Assembly (NCBI RefSeq): GCF_001761325.1
Contig: NZ_CP017478.1
Span: 2,749,501 to 2,813,500 of the forward strand
DNA from: Urechidicola croceus
GTDB taxonomy: Bacteria; Bacteroidota; Bacteroidia; Flavobacteriales; Flavobacteriaceae
DNA: 64,000 nt
Reading direction: 5' to 3'
Part shown: positions 51,839 through 60,593 of the stretch, one piece after another
Layout: each line of letters starts with the position of its first letter
How positions within the stretch are numbered: the first letter of the stretch is position 1
The notes under the pieces: model-generated
What the model was told of the DNA's origin: nothing
Database searches by the model: none
The model's input: only the letters and a program-made list of their open reading frames with translations
Position numbers and translations under genes: made by a program

Positions 51839-52837
51839 ATGGCTAAAATAACTGCAGCAATTACTGCCGTTGGAAAATACCTTCCCGAATATGTTTTAAC
51901 TAATGAAATTCTGGAATCTATGGTGGAAACAAATGACGAATGGATTGTTTCCAGAACAGGAATAAAAGAAAGAAGAATTCTTAAGGAAGAAGGAAAAGGA
52001 ACATCATTTATGGCTATTAAAGCTGCTGAAGATTTACTTTCTAAAAATCAACTTGACCCTAAAGAAATAGACTTGGTAATAATTGCTTCTGCAACACCAG
52101 ATATGCAAGCAGCAAATACTGGTGCTTATGTAGCTTCAGAGATTGGAGCCACTAATGCATTTGCATTTGATATGGATTCTGCATGTTCAAGTTTCTTATT
52201 TGGAATGTCTGTTGTATCAAGTTTTATTGAATCTGGAAAATATAAAAAAGTATTATTGATTGGGGCTGATAAGAATTCGTCAATGATTGATTATAGCGAT
52301 AGAGCTACTTGTATAATTTTTGGTGATGGTGCTGGAGCAGTATTGTTTGAACCAAATGAAGAAGGTTATGGATTACAAGATGAATATTTAAGAACAGACG
52401 GCGAAGGAAGACAATATTTAAATGTTTTAAAAGGTGGATCTGCATATCCTATAAAAAAAGGTGACATACCTGATGAAGATTTTTTTGTTCATCAAGATGG
52501 AAGAACTGTTTTTAAGAATGCAGTTTTTAATATGGCAGATGTAAGTGAAAAGATACTAGAAAGAAATAATTTAACTAAGAATGATATTTCTTGGTTAGCA
52601 GCACACCAAGCAAATAAAAGAATAATTGACGCCACTGCCAATAGAGTAGGTTTAGAGGAATCAAAAGTGATGATGAATATTGAAAAATATGGGAACACAA
52701 CTTCTGCAACTCTTCCTTTATTATTAGCAGATTACGAATCAAAATTAAAAAAAGGTGATAAAATAATTTTTGCAGCATTTGGAGGTGGGTTCTCTTGGGG
52801 ATCTATCTATTATAAATGGGCATATAATTCAAAATAA
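51839..52837 (+). CDS. fabH: 3-oxoacyl-ACP synthase III (KASIII)
   Basis: A 332-aa enzyme that starts fatty-acid synthesis by condensing acyl-CoA with malonyl-ACP. Catalytic Cys116 is in DMDSACSSFLFG, His in LAAHQANKRI near 255 and Asn in EKYGNTTSATLPL near 285. Length is normal. It is followed by accB after 25 bp, a common flavobacterial order. Confidence 0.96.
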   Translation: MAKITAAITAVGKYLPEYVLTNEILESMVETNDEWIVSRTGIKERRILKEEGKGTSFMAIKAAEDLLSKNQLDPKEIDLVIIASATPDMQAANTGAYVASEIGATNAFAFDMDSACSSFLFGMSVVSSFIESGKYKKVLLIGADKNSSMIDYSDRATCIIFGDGAGAVLFEPNEEGYGLQDEYLRTDGEGRQYLNVLKGGSAYPIKKGDIPDEDFFVHQDGRTVFKNAVFNMADVSEKILERNNLTKNDISWLAAHQANKRIIDATANRVGLEESKVMMNIEKYGNTTSATLPLLLADYESKLKKGDKIIFAAFGGGFSWGSIYYKWAYNSK

Positions 52838-52862
52838 AAATTAACAACTAAAAATATTACTT

Positions 52863-53336
52863 ATGGATTTAAAAGAAATTCAAAGTCTCATAAAATTTGT
52901 CTCAAAAAGTGGGGTAAATGAAGTGAAATTAGAGGTAGAAGACTTTAAAATCACAATTAAAACAGGAGCAGGAGTACCTGAAACAACAATAGTTCACCAA
53001 GCAGCACCTGTTGGTATACCACAAACGCCTGTGGCTGTAACTCCTTCTGTAGATGCAGTTCCCACTGAAGTAAAGGTAGAGGATGAAGAGTCTAAATATG
53101 TAACTATTACTTCACCAATAATAGGTACATTCTATAGAAAACCTTCACCTGATAAACCAAATTTTGTAGAAGTAGGAGATACAATTCAAGCAGATTCTGT
53201 AGTTTGTATAGTAGAAGCAATGAAGTTATTTAATGAAATAGAAGCAGAAGTTTCAGGAAAAATAGTTAAAGTCTTAGTAGACGAAGCTTCACCAGTAGAA
53301 TTTGGTCAACCTTTATATTTAGTTGACCCATCTTAA
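52863..53336 (+). CDS. accB: Biotin carboxyl carrier protein of acetyl-CoA carboxylase
   Basis: A 157-aa protein: an N-terminal region (MDLKEIQSLIKFVSKSGVNE), a Pro/Ala/Val-rich linker (about residues 42-75), and a biotinyl domain with biotin Lys121 in VEAMKLFNEIEAE. It carries carboxybiotin between the AccC and carboxyltransferase sites. It lies 41 bp before accC. Confidence 0.96.
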   Translation: MDLKEIQSLIKFVSKSGVNEVKLEVEDFKITIKTGAGVPETTIVHQAAPVGIPQTPVAVTPSVDAVPTEVKVEDEESKYVTITSPIIGTFYRKPSPDKPNFVEVGDTIQADSVVCIVEAMKLFNEIEAEVSGKIVKVLVDEASPVEFGQPLYLVDPS

Positions 53337-53377
53337 TTTCAGAATTCTGATTTCAGAATTCATAATTTCTATAAGTT

Positions 53378-54730
53378 ATGTTTAAAAAAATATTAATAGC
53401 AAATAGAGGTGAAATAGCATTACGTATTATTAGAACATGTAAGGAAATGGGTATTAAAACAGTAGCTGTATATTCAACTGCTGATGCTGAAAGTCTACAT
53501 GTTAAATTTGCTGATGAAGCAGTATGTATTGGACCTCCTCCAAGTAATGAATCTTACTTAAAAATATCAAATATAATTTCAGCAGCTGAAATTACTAATG
53601 CAGACGCAATACACCCTGGATATGGTTTTTTATCTGAAAACGCTAAGTTTTCCAAAATATGTGAAGAACATGATATTAAATTCATTGGTGCTACCGATGA
53701 AATGATAAACAAAATGGGAGATAAAGCATCTGCAAAGGCTACTATGAAAAAAGCAGGTGTACCTTGTGTCCCAGGTTCTGACGGAATTATAGAACTATAT
53801 GAAGATGCTGAAAAATTAGCTGATGATATGGGTTATCCTGTTATGTTAAAAGCAACTGCAGGTGGCGGAGGTAGAGGTATGCGTGCTGTTTGGAAAAAAG
53901 AAGATTTAAGACCATCTTGGGATAGTGCACGTCAAGAGTCAAAAGCCGCTTTTGGAAATGATGATATGTATATGGAGAAACTTATTGAAGAGCCGCGTCA
54001 TATTGAAATTCAAATAGTAGGTGATGCTTATGGAAAAGCATGTCATTTGTCAGAAAGGGACTGCTCCGTACAACGTAGACACCAAAAATTAACAGAAGAA
54101 GTTCCTTCACCATTTATGACTACCAAGTTAAGAAAACAGATGGGTGAAGCAGCTGTAAAGGCAGCTGAATTTATTAAATATGAAGGTGCTGGAACAGTAG
54201 AATTTTTAGTTGATAAACATCGTAATTTCTATTTTATGGAAATGAATACACGTATTCAAGTTGAACATCCAATTACTGAGCAAGTAATTGATTTTGATTT
54301 GATTCGTGAACAAATTTTGGTAGCAGCAGGAGTGCCAATTTCTGGAAAAAATTATTTACCAAAAATGCATTCAATAGAATGTAGAATTAATGCCGAAGAT
54401 CCATATAATGATTTTCGCCCCTCACCAGGAAAAATAGTAACATTACATGCTCCAGGAGGTCATGGAGTTAGATTGGATACACATGTATATGCAGGATACA
54501 GTATTCCGCCAAATTATGACTCAATGATTGCAAAATTAATTACGACTGCACAAACTCGTGAAGAAGCAATTAATAAAATGAAAAGAGCATTAGATGAATT
54601 CGTAATTGAAGGAATTAAAACAACCATTCCGTTTCACCGTCAATTGATGGATGATCCAGATTATGTTGCTGGAAATTACACCACTAAATTCATGGAACTT
54701 TTTAAAATGAAACCTCAAGAGGAAATTTAA
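53378..54730 (+). CDS. accC: Acetyl-CoA carboxylase biotin carboxylase subunit
   Basis: A 450-aa ATP-grasp enzyme that carboxylates biotin on Acc[21 protein letters not shown] is the start; ATP-binding [12 protein letters not shown] is near residue 160, and [14 protein letters not shown] near 288 is the active-site signature. Length is normal. A terminator follows at 54732. The carboxyltransferase genes are not in the window. Confidence 0.97.
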   Translation: MFKKILIANRGEIALRIIRTCKEMGIKTVAVYSTADAESLHVKFADEAVCIGPPPSNESYLKISNIISAAEITNADAIHPGYGFLSENAKFSKICEEHDIKFIGATDEMINKMGDKASAKATMKKAGVPCVPGSDGIIELYEDAEKLADDMGYPVMLKATAGGGGRGMRAVWKKEDLRPSWDSARQESKAAFGNDDMYMEKLIEEPRHIEIQIVGDAYGKACHLSERDCSVQRRHQKLTEEVPSPFMTTKLRKQMGEAAVKAAEFIKYEGAGTVEFLVDKHRNFYFMEMNTRIQVEHPITEQVIDFDLIREQILVAAGVPISGKNYLPKMHSIECRINAEDPYNDFRPSPGKIVTLHAPGGHGVRLDTHVYAGYSIPPNYDSMIAKLITTAQTREEAINKMKRALDEFVIEGIKTTIPFHRQLMDDPDYVAGNYTTKFMELFKMKPQEEI

Positions 54731-54731
54731 A

Positions 54732-54767
54732 ACAAAAAAAAGACTACTTCAAAGTAGTCTTTTTTTT
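54732..54767 (+). terminator. Terminator after accC
   Basis: Stem AAGACTACT (54740-54748) and AGTAGTCTT (54753-54761), short loop, with A run before and T run after. Confidence 0.85.
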
Positions 54768-54780
54768 GTTTTATTAATTT

Positions 54781-55455
54781 TTAATCTCTTCCTAAATAAA
54801 TCATTACATAATAAAATAGTGTAGCTAATGCACCAATAGCAGCGACTACATAAGTTCTAGCAGCCCAACTTAAAGCATCTTTTGCACCAGCTTGTTCTTC
54901 AGGAGTAAGCATATTTTTATTTTCAAGCCAAGCAAGAGCTCTATTACTTGCATCATATTCTACGGGTAAAGTAATAAAACTAAATACAACTGTAGCAGCA
55001 AATAGTATGATGCCAAGTGGAAGTAAAGCCGGAAATGATTGAATGAATAGTCCTGCCATAATAATCCACATAGATAATTTACTCGCGATATTTACCATAG
55101 GAACCATATTTGATCTAAATTGTAACCAAGAATATGCAGTTGCATGTTGAACAGCATGTCCAACTTCGTGTGCCGCAACTGCAGCAGAAGCAGCATTCCT
55201 TTCATTGTAAACAGATTCACTTAAATTTACGGTTTTATCCTTAGGATTATAGTGATCCGTCAATCTACCAGGAGTAGAAATAACTTTTACGTCGAAAATC
55301 CCATTATCGTGTAACATTTTTTCCGCAATTTCTCTTCCGGAAAGACCATTTTGTAAAGATAATTTTGAGTATTGTTTAAATTTACTTTTCAGTTTTGATT
55401 GAACTAGCCAACCAAATAAGGCAATTAAGCCAAATATTATATATCCAAATGCCAT
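54781..55455 (-). CDS. Neutral zinc metallopeptidase (Zn-peptidase_2 family)
   Basis: A 224-aa integral membrane peptidase. An N-terminal membrane segment (residues 1-20), then the zinc motif AAHEVGHAVQHA near residue 95, and several membrane segments (about 120-215) such as MWIIMAGLFIQSF and IILFAATVVFSF. Family members (YugP-like) are widely conserved but of unknown substrate. It is convergent with accC, with a terminator between. Confidence 0.88.
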   Translation of the reverse strand: MAFGYIIFGLIALFGWLVQSKLKSKFKQYSKLSLQNGLSGREIAEKMLHDNGIFDVKVISTPGRLTDHYNPKDKTVNLSESVYNERNAASAAVAAHEVGHAVQHATAYSWLQFRSNMVPMVNIASKLSMWIIMAGLFIQSFPALLPLGIILFAATVVFSFITLPVEYDASNRALAWLENKNMLTPEEQAGAKDALSWAARTYVVAAIGALATLFYYVMIYLGRD

Positions 55456-55557
55456 AATTTTTAATTTAAGTTTTTAATAAAGATAGTTAAATTTTGTATT
55501 CATATTTATTTGATAAATTTATAGCATAAATTATTCCAAAAAAAGTTTTAAGACAAA

Positions 55558-56589
55558 ATGACAAAAAAACCACACATTTTATTGATTTATACAGGAGGAA
55601 CTATTGGAATGGCTAGAGATTATGACACGGGAGTATTAAAAGCATTTAATTTTAATGACTTATTGAGTCATATTCCCGAGTTAAAACGGTTGAATTGCAC
55701 AATTGAAAACACTTCTTTTGAGGTGCCAATTGATTCATCAAATATGAATCCTAAATATTGGGTGCAAATTGTTGAGATGATTGAGCGTAATTATAATCAA
55801 TATGATGGTTTTGTAGTGCTTCATGGTTCGGATACAATGTCCTTTACTGCATCTGCTGTAAGTTTTATGTTGGAAGATTTAAATAAACCAATAATTTTTA
55901 CTGGATCACAATTACCTATAGGTGATTTTAGAACAGATGCTAAAGAAAATTTAATAACAGCTATTGAAATCGCTTCTTCACATGAGAGTGGAGTTCCAAT
56001 AATAAAAGAGGTATGTCTTTATTTTGAATATAAATTATATAGAGGTAATAGAACAACAAAAGTAAACTCTGAGCATTTTAAGGCTTTTTCTTCACCTAAT
56101 TTACCTCCACTTGCCGAAAGTGGAGTTCATATGAAGTTCAATAAAGCATTAATTAAAGACAATGGTAGTAAAAATAAAGTCAAGTTTAGAAAACAGATGG
56201 ATACAAATGTGGTGCTTTTGAAGTTGTTTCCAGGGATAAGTGAGCGAATTATAAAAAGTATATTTGAAATTGATGGTTTAAAAGGTATAATAATTGAGAC
56301 TTATGGGTCTGGAAATGCTCCAACAGATGATTGGTTTATTACTTTATTGAAAAAAGCGCTTGAAAACGGTATTAAGATTATTGATGTTACTCAATGTGTT
56401 TCAGGAGAAGTATTATTCGGACATTACGAAACAAGTGCTCAGTTAGAAAAATTAGGATTAATAAACGGAAAAGATATTACAACTGAATCAGCTATTGCTA
56501 AATTGATGTACTTATTAGGTGAGAATGTAGAAGATAATGAGTTCAAAAGACTTTTTGAGGCTCCTTTAAGAGGAGAAATGAAAGAGTAA
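55558..56589 (+). CDS. ansA: Type I L-asparaginase
   Basis: A 343-aa amidohydrolase without a signal peptide, so cytosolic. The first catalytic Thr is in LLIYTGGTIGM (near residue 14) and the second in VVLHGSDTMSFTASAV (near 92); FTGSQLPIGDFRTDAKENL follows. It converts asparagine to aspartate and ammonia. It is divergent from the zinc peptidase gene. Confidence 0.93.
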   Translation: MTKKPHILLIYTGGTIGMARDYDTGVLKAFNFNDLLSHIPELKRLNCTIENTSFEVPIDSSNMNPKYWVQIVEMIERNYNQYDGFVVLHGSDTMSFTASAVSFMLEDLNKPIIFTGSQLPIGDFRTDAKENLITAIEIASSHESGVPIIKEVCLYFEYKLYRGNRTTKVNSEHFKAFSSPNLPPLAESGVHMKFNKALIKDNGSKNKVKFRKQMDTNVVLLKLFPGISERIIKSIFEIDGLKGIIIETYGSGNAPTDDWFITLLKKALENGIKIIDVTQCVSGEVLFGHYETSAQLEKLGLINGKDITTESAIAKLMYLLGENVEDNEFKRLFEAPLRGEMKE

Positions 56590-56768
56590 TTGCAGTATTT
56601 TAGAAAAAAACACTAAAAATTCGAGATTTTTGTTGCGAAAACCATAATAAAACCTTTGATTATCAGAATATAATGCGAATTAATGATTTCTTTACTTAGA
56701 TGTTGATAATAAAGTTTTTTCAAACCAACATTTTTTTGTTACTTGGCATACGCAAAAAAAACATTTTA

Positions 56769-56855
56769 GGAGAGGTGGCCGAGTGGTTTAAGGCGCACGC
56801 TTGGAAAGCGTGTATATGGGAAACTATATCAAGGGTTCGAATCCCTTTCTCTCCG
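56769..56855 (+). tRNA. tRNA-Ser (anticodon GGA)
   Basis: An 87-nt class II tRNA. Acceptor GGAGAGG pairs with TCTCTCC (one G-T pair), discriminator G. Anticodon stem CACGC/GCGTG with loop TTGGAAA, anticodon GGA. The long variable arm and a T arm with GGTTCGAATCC are typical of Ser. No encoded CCA. An apparent 64-codon frame across it is not a gene. Confidence 0.96.
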
Positions 56856-56865
56856 CCGGATATTG

Positions 56866-56893
56866 TTGATTTGCAAAAAATGTTATATCTTTA
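56866..56893 (+). promoter_or_regulatory. Promoter of the exbB operon
   Basis: TTG (56866-56868), 17-nt spacer, TATCTTTA (56886-56893; one mismatch). Predicted start about 56897, about 30 nt before the exbB ATG. Confidence 0.45.
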
Positions 56894-56926
56894 ACCCGTA
56901 AACTATTAATAATTAACTATTACACA

Positions 56927-57658
56927 ATGAAAAAATTATTTACTATCCTTGCAATCACAGGATTATTGTTTTTAGGAACTACTCAAAACACGTATGCACA
57001 GGAAGAAGCACAGACAGAACAAGTTGAAAAAACTTTTCACCAAGAATTAAAACAGCGTTTTATTGAAGGTGGGCCATTCTTCATGGGAATTGTACTAATT
57101 GCATTGATTTTAGGTCTTGCAATAGCAATTGAAAGAATTATTTACCTTAACATGGCAACAACTAACACTAAGAAGTTAGTTAGTAGTGTTGAAGATGCAT
57201 TAGCATCTGGAGGTGTTGAAGCTGCTAAAGAAGTATGTAGAAACACAAAAGGACCTGTTGCTTCTATTTTTTACCAAGGTTTAGACCGTTCTGGTGAAGG
57301 AATTGATGCTGCTGAAAAAGCAATCGTTGGATACGGTGGTGTTCAAATGGGGTTATTAGAAAAAAATATCTCTTGGTTGACATTATTTATTGCTCTAGCT
57401 CCAATGCTTGGTTTCATGGGAACAGTTATTGGTATGATTCAAGCTTTTGATAATATTGCTGCATCAAATCAAATGACTCCTGGTACAGTTGCAGGTGGTA
57501 TTAAAGTAGCCTTATTAACAACAGTATTTGGTTTAATTGTTGCGATTATTTTACAAATTTTTTATAACTACATCATTGCAAAAGTTGATAGCATCGTAAA
57601 CAACATGGAAGATGCATCTATATCATTAGTAGATTTATTAGTTAAGCACAAAAAATAA
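56927..57658 (+). CDS. exbB: MotA/TolQ/ExbB proton channel protein
   Basis: A 243-aa inner-membrane protein, the stator partner of ExbD. It carries an unusual N-terminal extension with a signal-like segment (residues 1-25, ending NTYAQ), then the core with segments at about 45-66, 145-170 and 190-215. ISWLTLFIALAPMLGFMGTVIGM and GTVAGGIKVALLTTVFGL are family signatures. With ExbD it would use the proton gradient to energise outer-membrane receptors. First gene of a four-gene unit. Confidence 0.93.
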   Translation: MKKLFTILAITGLLFLGTTQNTYAQEEAQTEQVEKTFHQELKQRFIEGGPFFMGIVLIALILGLAIAIERIIYLNMATTNTKKLVSSVEDALASGGVEAAKEVCRNTKGPVASIFYQGLDRSGEGIDAAEKAIVGYGGVQMGLLEKNISWLTLFIALAPMLGFMGTVIGMIQAFDNIAASNQMTPGTVAGGIKVALLTTVFGLIVAIILQIFYNYIIAKVDSIVNNMEDASISLVDLLVKHKK

Positions 57659-57666
57659 TATATATT

Positions 57667-58134
57667 ATGAATAAGAATTTATATAATATAGTAAAAATTG
57701 TTGCTGCAGTAATTGGTGTAATTGGTATTATAATGCTAGTTAGAGTTGTAATGGCAGGTGACGATGTAATAAAGTCGGACGAGGCTGTTCAGACTAGTGT
57801 CGTAGATCCGTTTGTAACTTTTACAAGAATAGTATTGATATTAACAACTATTCTAGCTGTAGTATTTTCAATTTGGAATCTAATTAAAAACCCAGCTTTA
57901 CTTAAAAGAGCATTGTTGAGTTTGGCTGTATTGGGTGGTTTACTTGCCATTGCATACTTTTGGTCAAATGGTGATGCTGTTACAGATAAGTTTGGTGCTA
58001 TCATTAAAGATGGTGAAGCAGGACCAATTTCAAGAAGAGTAGGTACGTTAATTAAATACACTTATATTTTAGGATTGATAGGTTTGGTATGTGTTTTGTG
58101 GGGTTCTTTTAAAGGACTATTTTCTAACAAGTAA
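57667..58134 (+). CDS. Membrane protein between exbB and exbD
   Basis: A 155-aa protein with four predicted membrane segments (about residues 8-30, 55-75, 85-103, 127-148). No domain was recognised; it contains VVMAGDDVIKSDEAVQ in the first loop. It starts 8 bp after exbB and ends 13 bp before exbD, so it is part of the same complex or operon. It may be an accessory part of the motor; function unknown. Confidence 0.75.
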   Translation: MNKNLYNIVKIVAAVIGVIGIIMLVRVVMAGDDVIKSDEAVQTSVVDPFVTFTRIVLILTTILAVVFSIWNLIKNPALLKRALLSLAVLGGLLAIAYFWSNGDAVTDKFGAIIKDGEAGPISRRVGTLIKYTYILGLIGLVCVLWGSFKGLFSNK

Positions 58135-58147
58135 AAACTAATTTATT

Positions 58148-58771
58148 ATGGCAAGAAGAGACACACCCGAAATTAATGCAGGTTCAATGGCGGACATTGC
58201 GTTTTTACTATTGATATTTTTCTTAGTAACAACGACAATGGATGTTGATGCAGGTATTTCGAGAAGATTACCAGAAAAACAACCAATTGATGCACCACCA
58301 CCACCAGTTATTAAGATGAAAAACGTTTTTGAAGTTATTATCAACAGAAACGATGAATTATTAATAGAAGGTGAATACCATGAAATCAAAGACATTAAAC
58401 AAATGGCAATTGATTTTATAGACAACGGAGGTGGAAAAGGAAATCCAATGCCAAATGAAGTAGATGGTAAGGAATGTACATGGTGTAAAGGAGCAAAAGA
58501 TGAAGCGTCTTCAGATCACCCTAATAAAGCTGTTATTTCATTAAAGAGTGATAGAAGTACTAGTTATGGAACATTTATAAAAGTTCAAAACGAATTAGGT
58601 AAGGCTTATACTACTCTTAGAAATAGATTGGCTAAAGAGTTATACGGTACCACATATACTGAAATGGTAGATGATTTGAGTAAAGATAAAGGGAATGCTA
58701 CTTTAAAAGATAAAATCGATAAGATAAAATCAATGTATCCTGAAATTATCTCAGAAGCAGAAACTAATTAA
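58148..58771 (+). CDS. exbD: ExbD/TolR-family biopolymer transport protein
   Basis: A 207-aa protein with one N-terminal membrane segment (about residues 14-34) containing the conserved proton-carrying Asp in AGSMADIAFLLLIFFLVT, then a periplasmic ExbD domain. It is longer than usual (about 140 aa) because of an insertion with GGGKGNPMPNEVDGKECTWCKG near residues 97-118, including Cys-x-x-Cys (CTWC). First of two tandem exbD genes. Confidence 0.92.
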   Translation: MARRDTPEINAGSMADIAFLLLIFFLVTTTMDVDAGISRRLPEKQPIDAPPPPVIKMKNVFEVIINRNDELLIEGEYHEIKDIKQMAIDFIDNGGGKGNPMPNEVDGKECTWCKGAKDEASSDHPNKAVISLKSDRSTSYGTFIKVQNELGKAYTTLRNRLAKELYGTTYTEMVDDLSKDKGNATLKDKIDKIKSMYPEIISEAETN

Positions 58772-58786
58772 TTAAAATCATAGAAT

Positions 58787-59248
58787 ATGTCTAAATTTAG
58801 TAAAAAGAAAAAAGGAATGCCCGCTATTAATACAGCATCCTTACCTGACATTGTATTTATGCTTTTATTCTTTTTTATGGTTGCTACAACTATGAGAGAA
58901 ACTTCTGTAATGGTTAAACAACAATTACCAACAGCTACAGAGGTTAAGAAGTTGGAAGATAAACGTTTGATTAGTACAATTTATGTTGGTGAAGCTGAAG
59001 ATCAAAAAAAATATGGTGAAGGAGATAAAATCCAATTAAATGATAAGATTGCTGACGTAAGTCAGGTAAGAAATTTCATTTTCTCACAAAGGGAGCCAAT
59101 TCCTGAAGATGAACGTGATTATATGACTACTTTGATTAAAGCAGATATTAAATCAAATGTTGGAACAATCAATGATATAAAGAAAGAATTAAGAGAAATT
59201 AATGCTTTAAAAGTTACTTATTCTACCAATATAGGTGTAGAAAAGTAG
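58787..59248 (+). CDS. exbD: ExbD/TolR-family biopolymer transport protein, second copy
   Basis: A 153-aa ExbD with membrane segment at about residues 17-37 and the conserved Asp in TASLPDIVFMLLFFFMVATT. The periplasmic domain has no CxxC insertion. It lies 15 bp after the first exbD; two different ExbD subunits in one operon is common in Bacteroidota. A terminator follows at 59269. No tonB gene follows. Confidence 0.93.
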   Translation: MSKFSKKKKGMPAINTASLPDIVFMLLFFFMVATTMRETSVMVKQQLPTATEVKKLEDKRLISTIYVGEAEDQKKYGEGDKIQLNDKIADVSQVRNFIFSQREPIPEDERDYMTTLIKADIKSNVGTINDIKKELREINALKVTYSTNIGVEK

Positions 59249-59268
59249 ATTTATCATTAAATAAATAA

Positions 59269-59301
59269 GAAAACGGCAACCAATTTTGGTTGCCGTTTTT
59301 C
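59269..59301 (+). terminator. Terminator after the exb operon
   Basis: Stem AAAACGGCAACCA (59270-59282), 4-nt loop, exact complementary arm 59287-59299, then T run. Confidence 0.9.
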
Positions 59302-59303
59302 GT

Positions 59304-59311
59304 TATATTTG
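59304..59311 (+). promoter_or_regulatory. -7 box 5 nt before the barrel-protein ATG
   Basis: TATATTTG, a perfect TAnnTTTG, with G at 59311 and the ATG at 59316. Predicted transcription start at about 59315, so the message would be leaderless. It abuts the preceding terminator. Confidence 0.5.
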
Positions 59312-59315
59312 TTAT

Positions 59316-59999
59316 ATGAGAAAAGACCATATTATTTTTTGCCTCCTTTCATTTTTAATGATTTGCTCATATGCTCAAATAGATACTACATTTGTCGATA
59401 ATAAATATTTAGAAGATCAAATTTACATTGGATTGACTTATAATATTTTAGTTGATAAGCCTAATGAATTTAATCAGAATGGATTGTCTGGTGGTGTATC
59501 TATTGGATTTATCAAAGATATTCCATTAAATGAACAACGAAATTTAGGTTTTGGGATTGGATTAGGGTATTCATTCAATGCAAATATTCAAAATTTGAAA
59601 ATTGATGAATTAAATGGTACAACTAGATTTGAGACAATTGCAAGTGAAGATTATAATAGTAATAGTTTGACAATACATTCTATCGAAGTTCCATTAGAAT
59701 TTAGATGGAGAACTTCTACTGCAAAAAATTACAACTTTTGGAGGATTTATACTGGGTTAAAATTCAGTTATGTATTTTCTAATAGTTCTAAATATTCTGA
59801 CAGTAATGAAAAGGTTCTTATAAAGAATATTAATGAATTAGATAATTTTCAATATGGTTTGCTTTTCTCTGCAGGTTATTCAACTTTAAATTTGAGATTG
59901 TATTACGGTTTAAAACCTATTTTTAAGAATGCAACTGTTAGTGATGAAAACATTGATTTAAGACAGTTCAATGTAGGAGTAGTATTCTATCTATTATAG
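59316..59999 (+). CDS. Exported outer-membrane beta-barrel protein
   Basis: A 227-aa protein from the ATG at 59316. A longer frame from 59286 starts inside the terminator and is unlikely. Signal peptide at residues 1-20 (ending ICSYAQ), then strand-rich sequence (GGVSIGFIKDIPLNEQRN, FGIGLGYSFNANIQN) ending VGVVFYLL, typical of small flavobacterial barrels (PorT/OmpW-like). It follows the exb operon but has its own promoter. Function unknown. Its end overlaps the convergent gene by 13 bp. Confidence 0.75.
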   Translation: MRKDHIIFCLLSFLMICSYAQIDTTFVDNKYLEDQIYIGLTYNILVDKPNEFNQNGLSGGVSIGFIKDIPLNEQRNLGFGIGLGYSFNANIQNLKIDELNGTTRFETIASEDYNSNSLTIHSIEVPLEFRWRTSTAKNYNFWRIYTGLKFSYVFSNSSKYSDSNEKVLIKNINELDNFQYGLLFSAGYSTLNLRLYYGLKPIFKNATVSDENIDLRQFNVGVVFYLL

Positions 60000-60592
60000 A
60001 TTAAAAAGGCGATTATTTGAGTACTTAAACCAATTAAGAAGCCAATATAGATTTCTTTGCCTAAATGAGCATTTAATTTTAGTCTTGATGTGCCAATAAT
60101 ACCAGCAAGAATAAAAAATGTGACTAATATTAAAATTAAATTTAGTTGGTAAGTATAACTTAAAATTCCAATAAAACCAATTAATCCCCCAATAGCCAGT
60201 GTATGTAAACTAGTTTTAAAATTTATATATAAAAGTAAATAGGCAGAAAAAATAGCTAAAGTCATTCCAAAAAAGAAAAGTGATAATTCTTTTACTACAA
60301 GAGCTCTAAAGAACATAATTCCAAGGATATATGATAAAGCTACGAAAAATAAAAGCGGATATTTTCTTTCTTTAATTGTAAAAAGTTGAAAACTATCTAT
60401 AATGTTCATTTTTTTCAAAATACTCATAAAAAGTAAAGGTAAAATGTATGTACCAACAAATACTGTTAGGATAATTAATCTTTCTACTTGTTTATCTACA
60501 TGTCTTGGTAATAAAATAAAATACAATAGTGTACCAACAATTGGAAATATAATTGGATGAATAATGAATGATATAAATTTATTGAATTTCAA
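59987..60592 (-). CDS. PAP2-like integral membrane protein
   Basis: A 201-aa protein with about six membrane segments, using the TTG at 60592 one base after the rpoN stop; a longer frame from 60619 would overlap rpoN. The motifs ERKYPLLF, TSLHTLAIGG and SRLKLNAHLGKE resemble the three PAP2 phosphatase motifs (K...RP, PSGH, SR-5-H-3-D) in a degraded form, so catalytic activity is uncertain. Substrate unknown; coupled to rpoN translation. Confidence 0.65.
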   Translation of the reverse strand: MKFNKFISFIIHPIIFPIVGTLLYFILLPRHVDKQVERLIILTVFVGTYILPLLFMSILKKMNIIDSFQLFTIKERKYPLLFFVALSYILGIMFFRALVVKELSLFFFGMTLAIFSAYLLLYINFKTSLHTLAIGGLIGFIGILSYTYQLNLILILVTFFILAGIIGTSRLKLNAHLGKEIYIGFLIGLSTQIIAFLIYNR

Positions 60593-60593
60593 A

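Noticed and set aside
56700-56894. Plus-strand frame of 64 codons
   Set aside because: It runs through tRNA-Ser and has no signal or family features.
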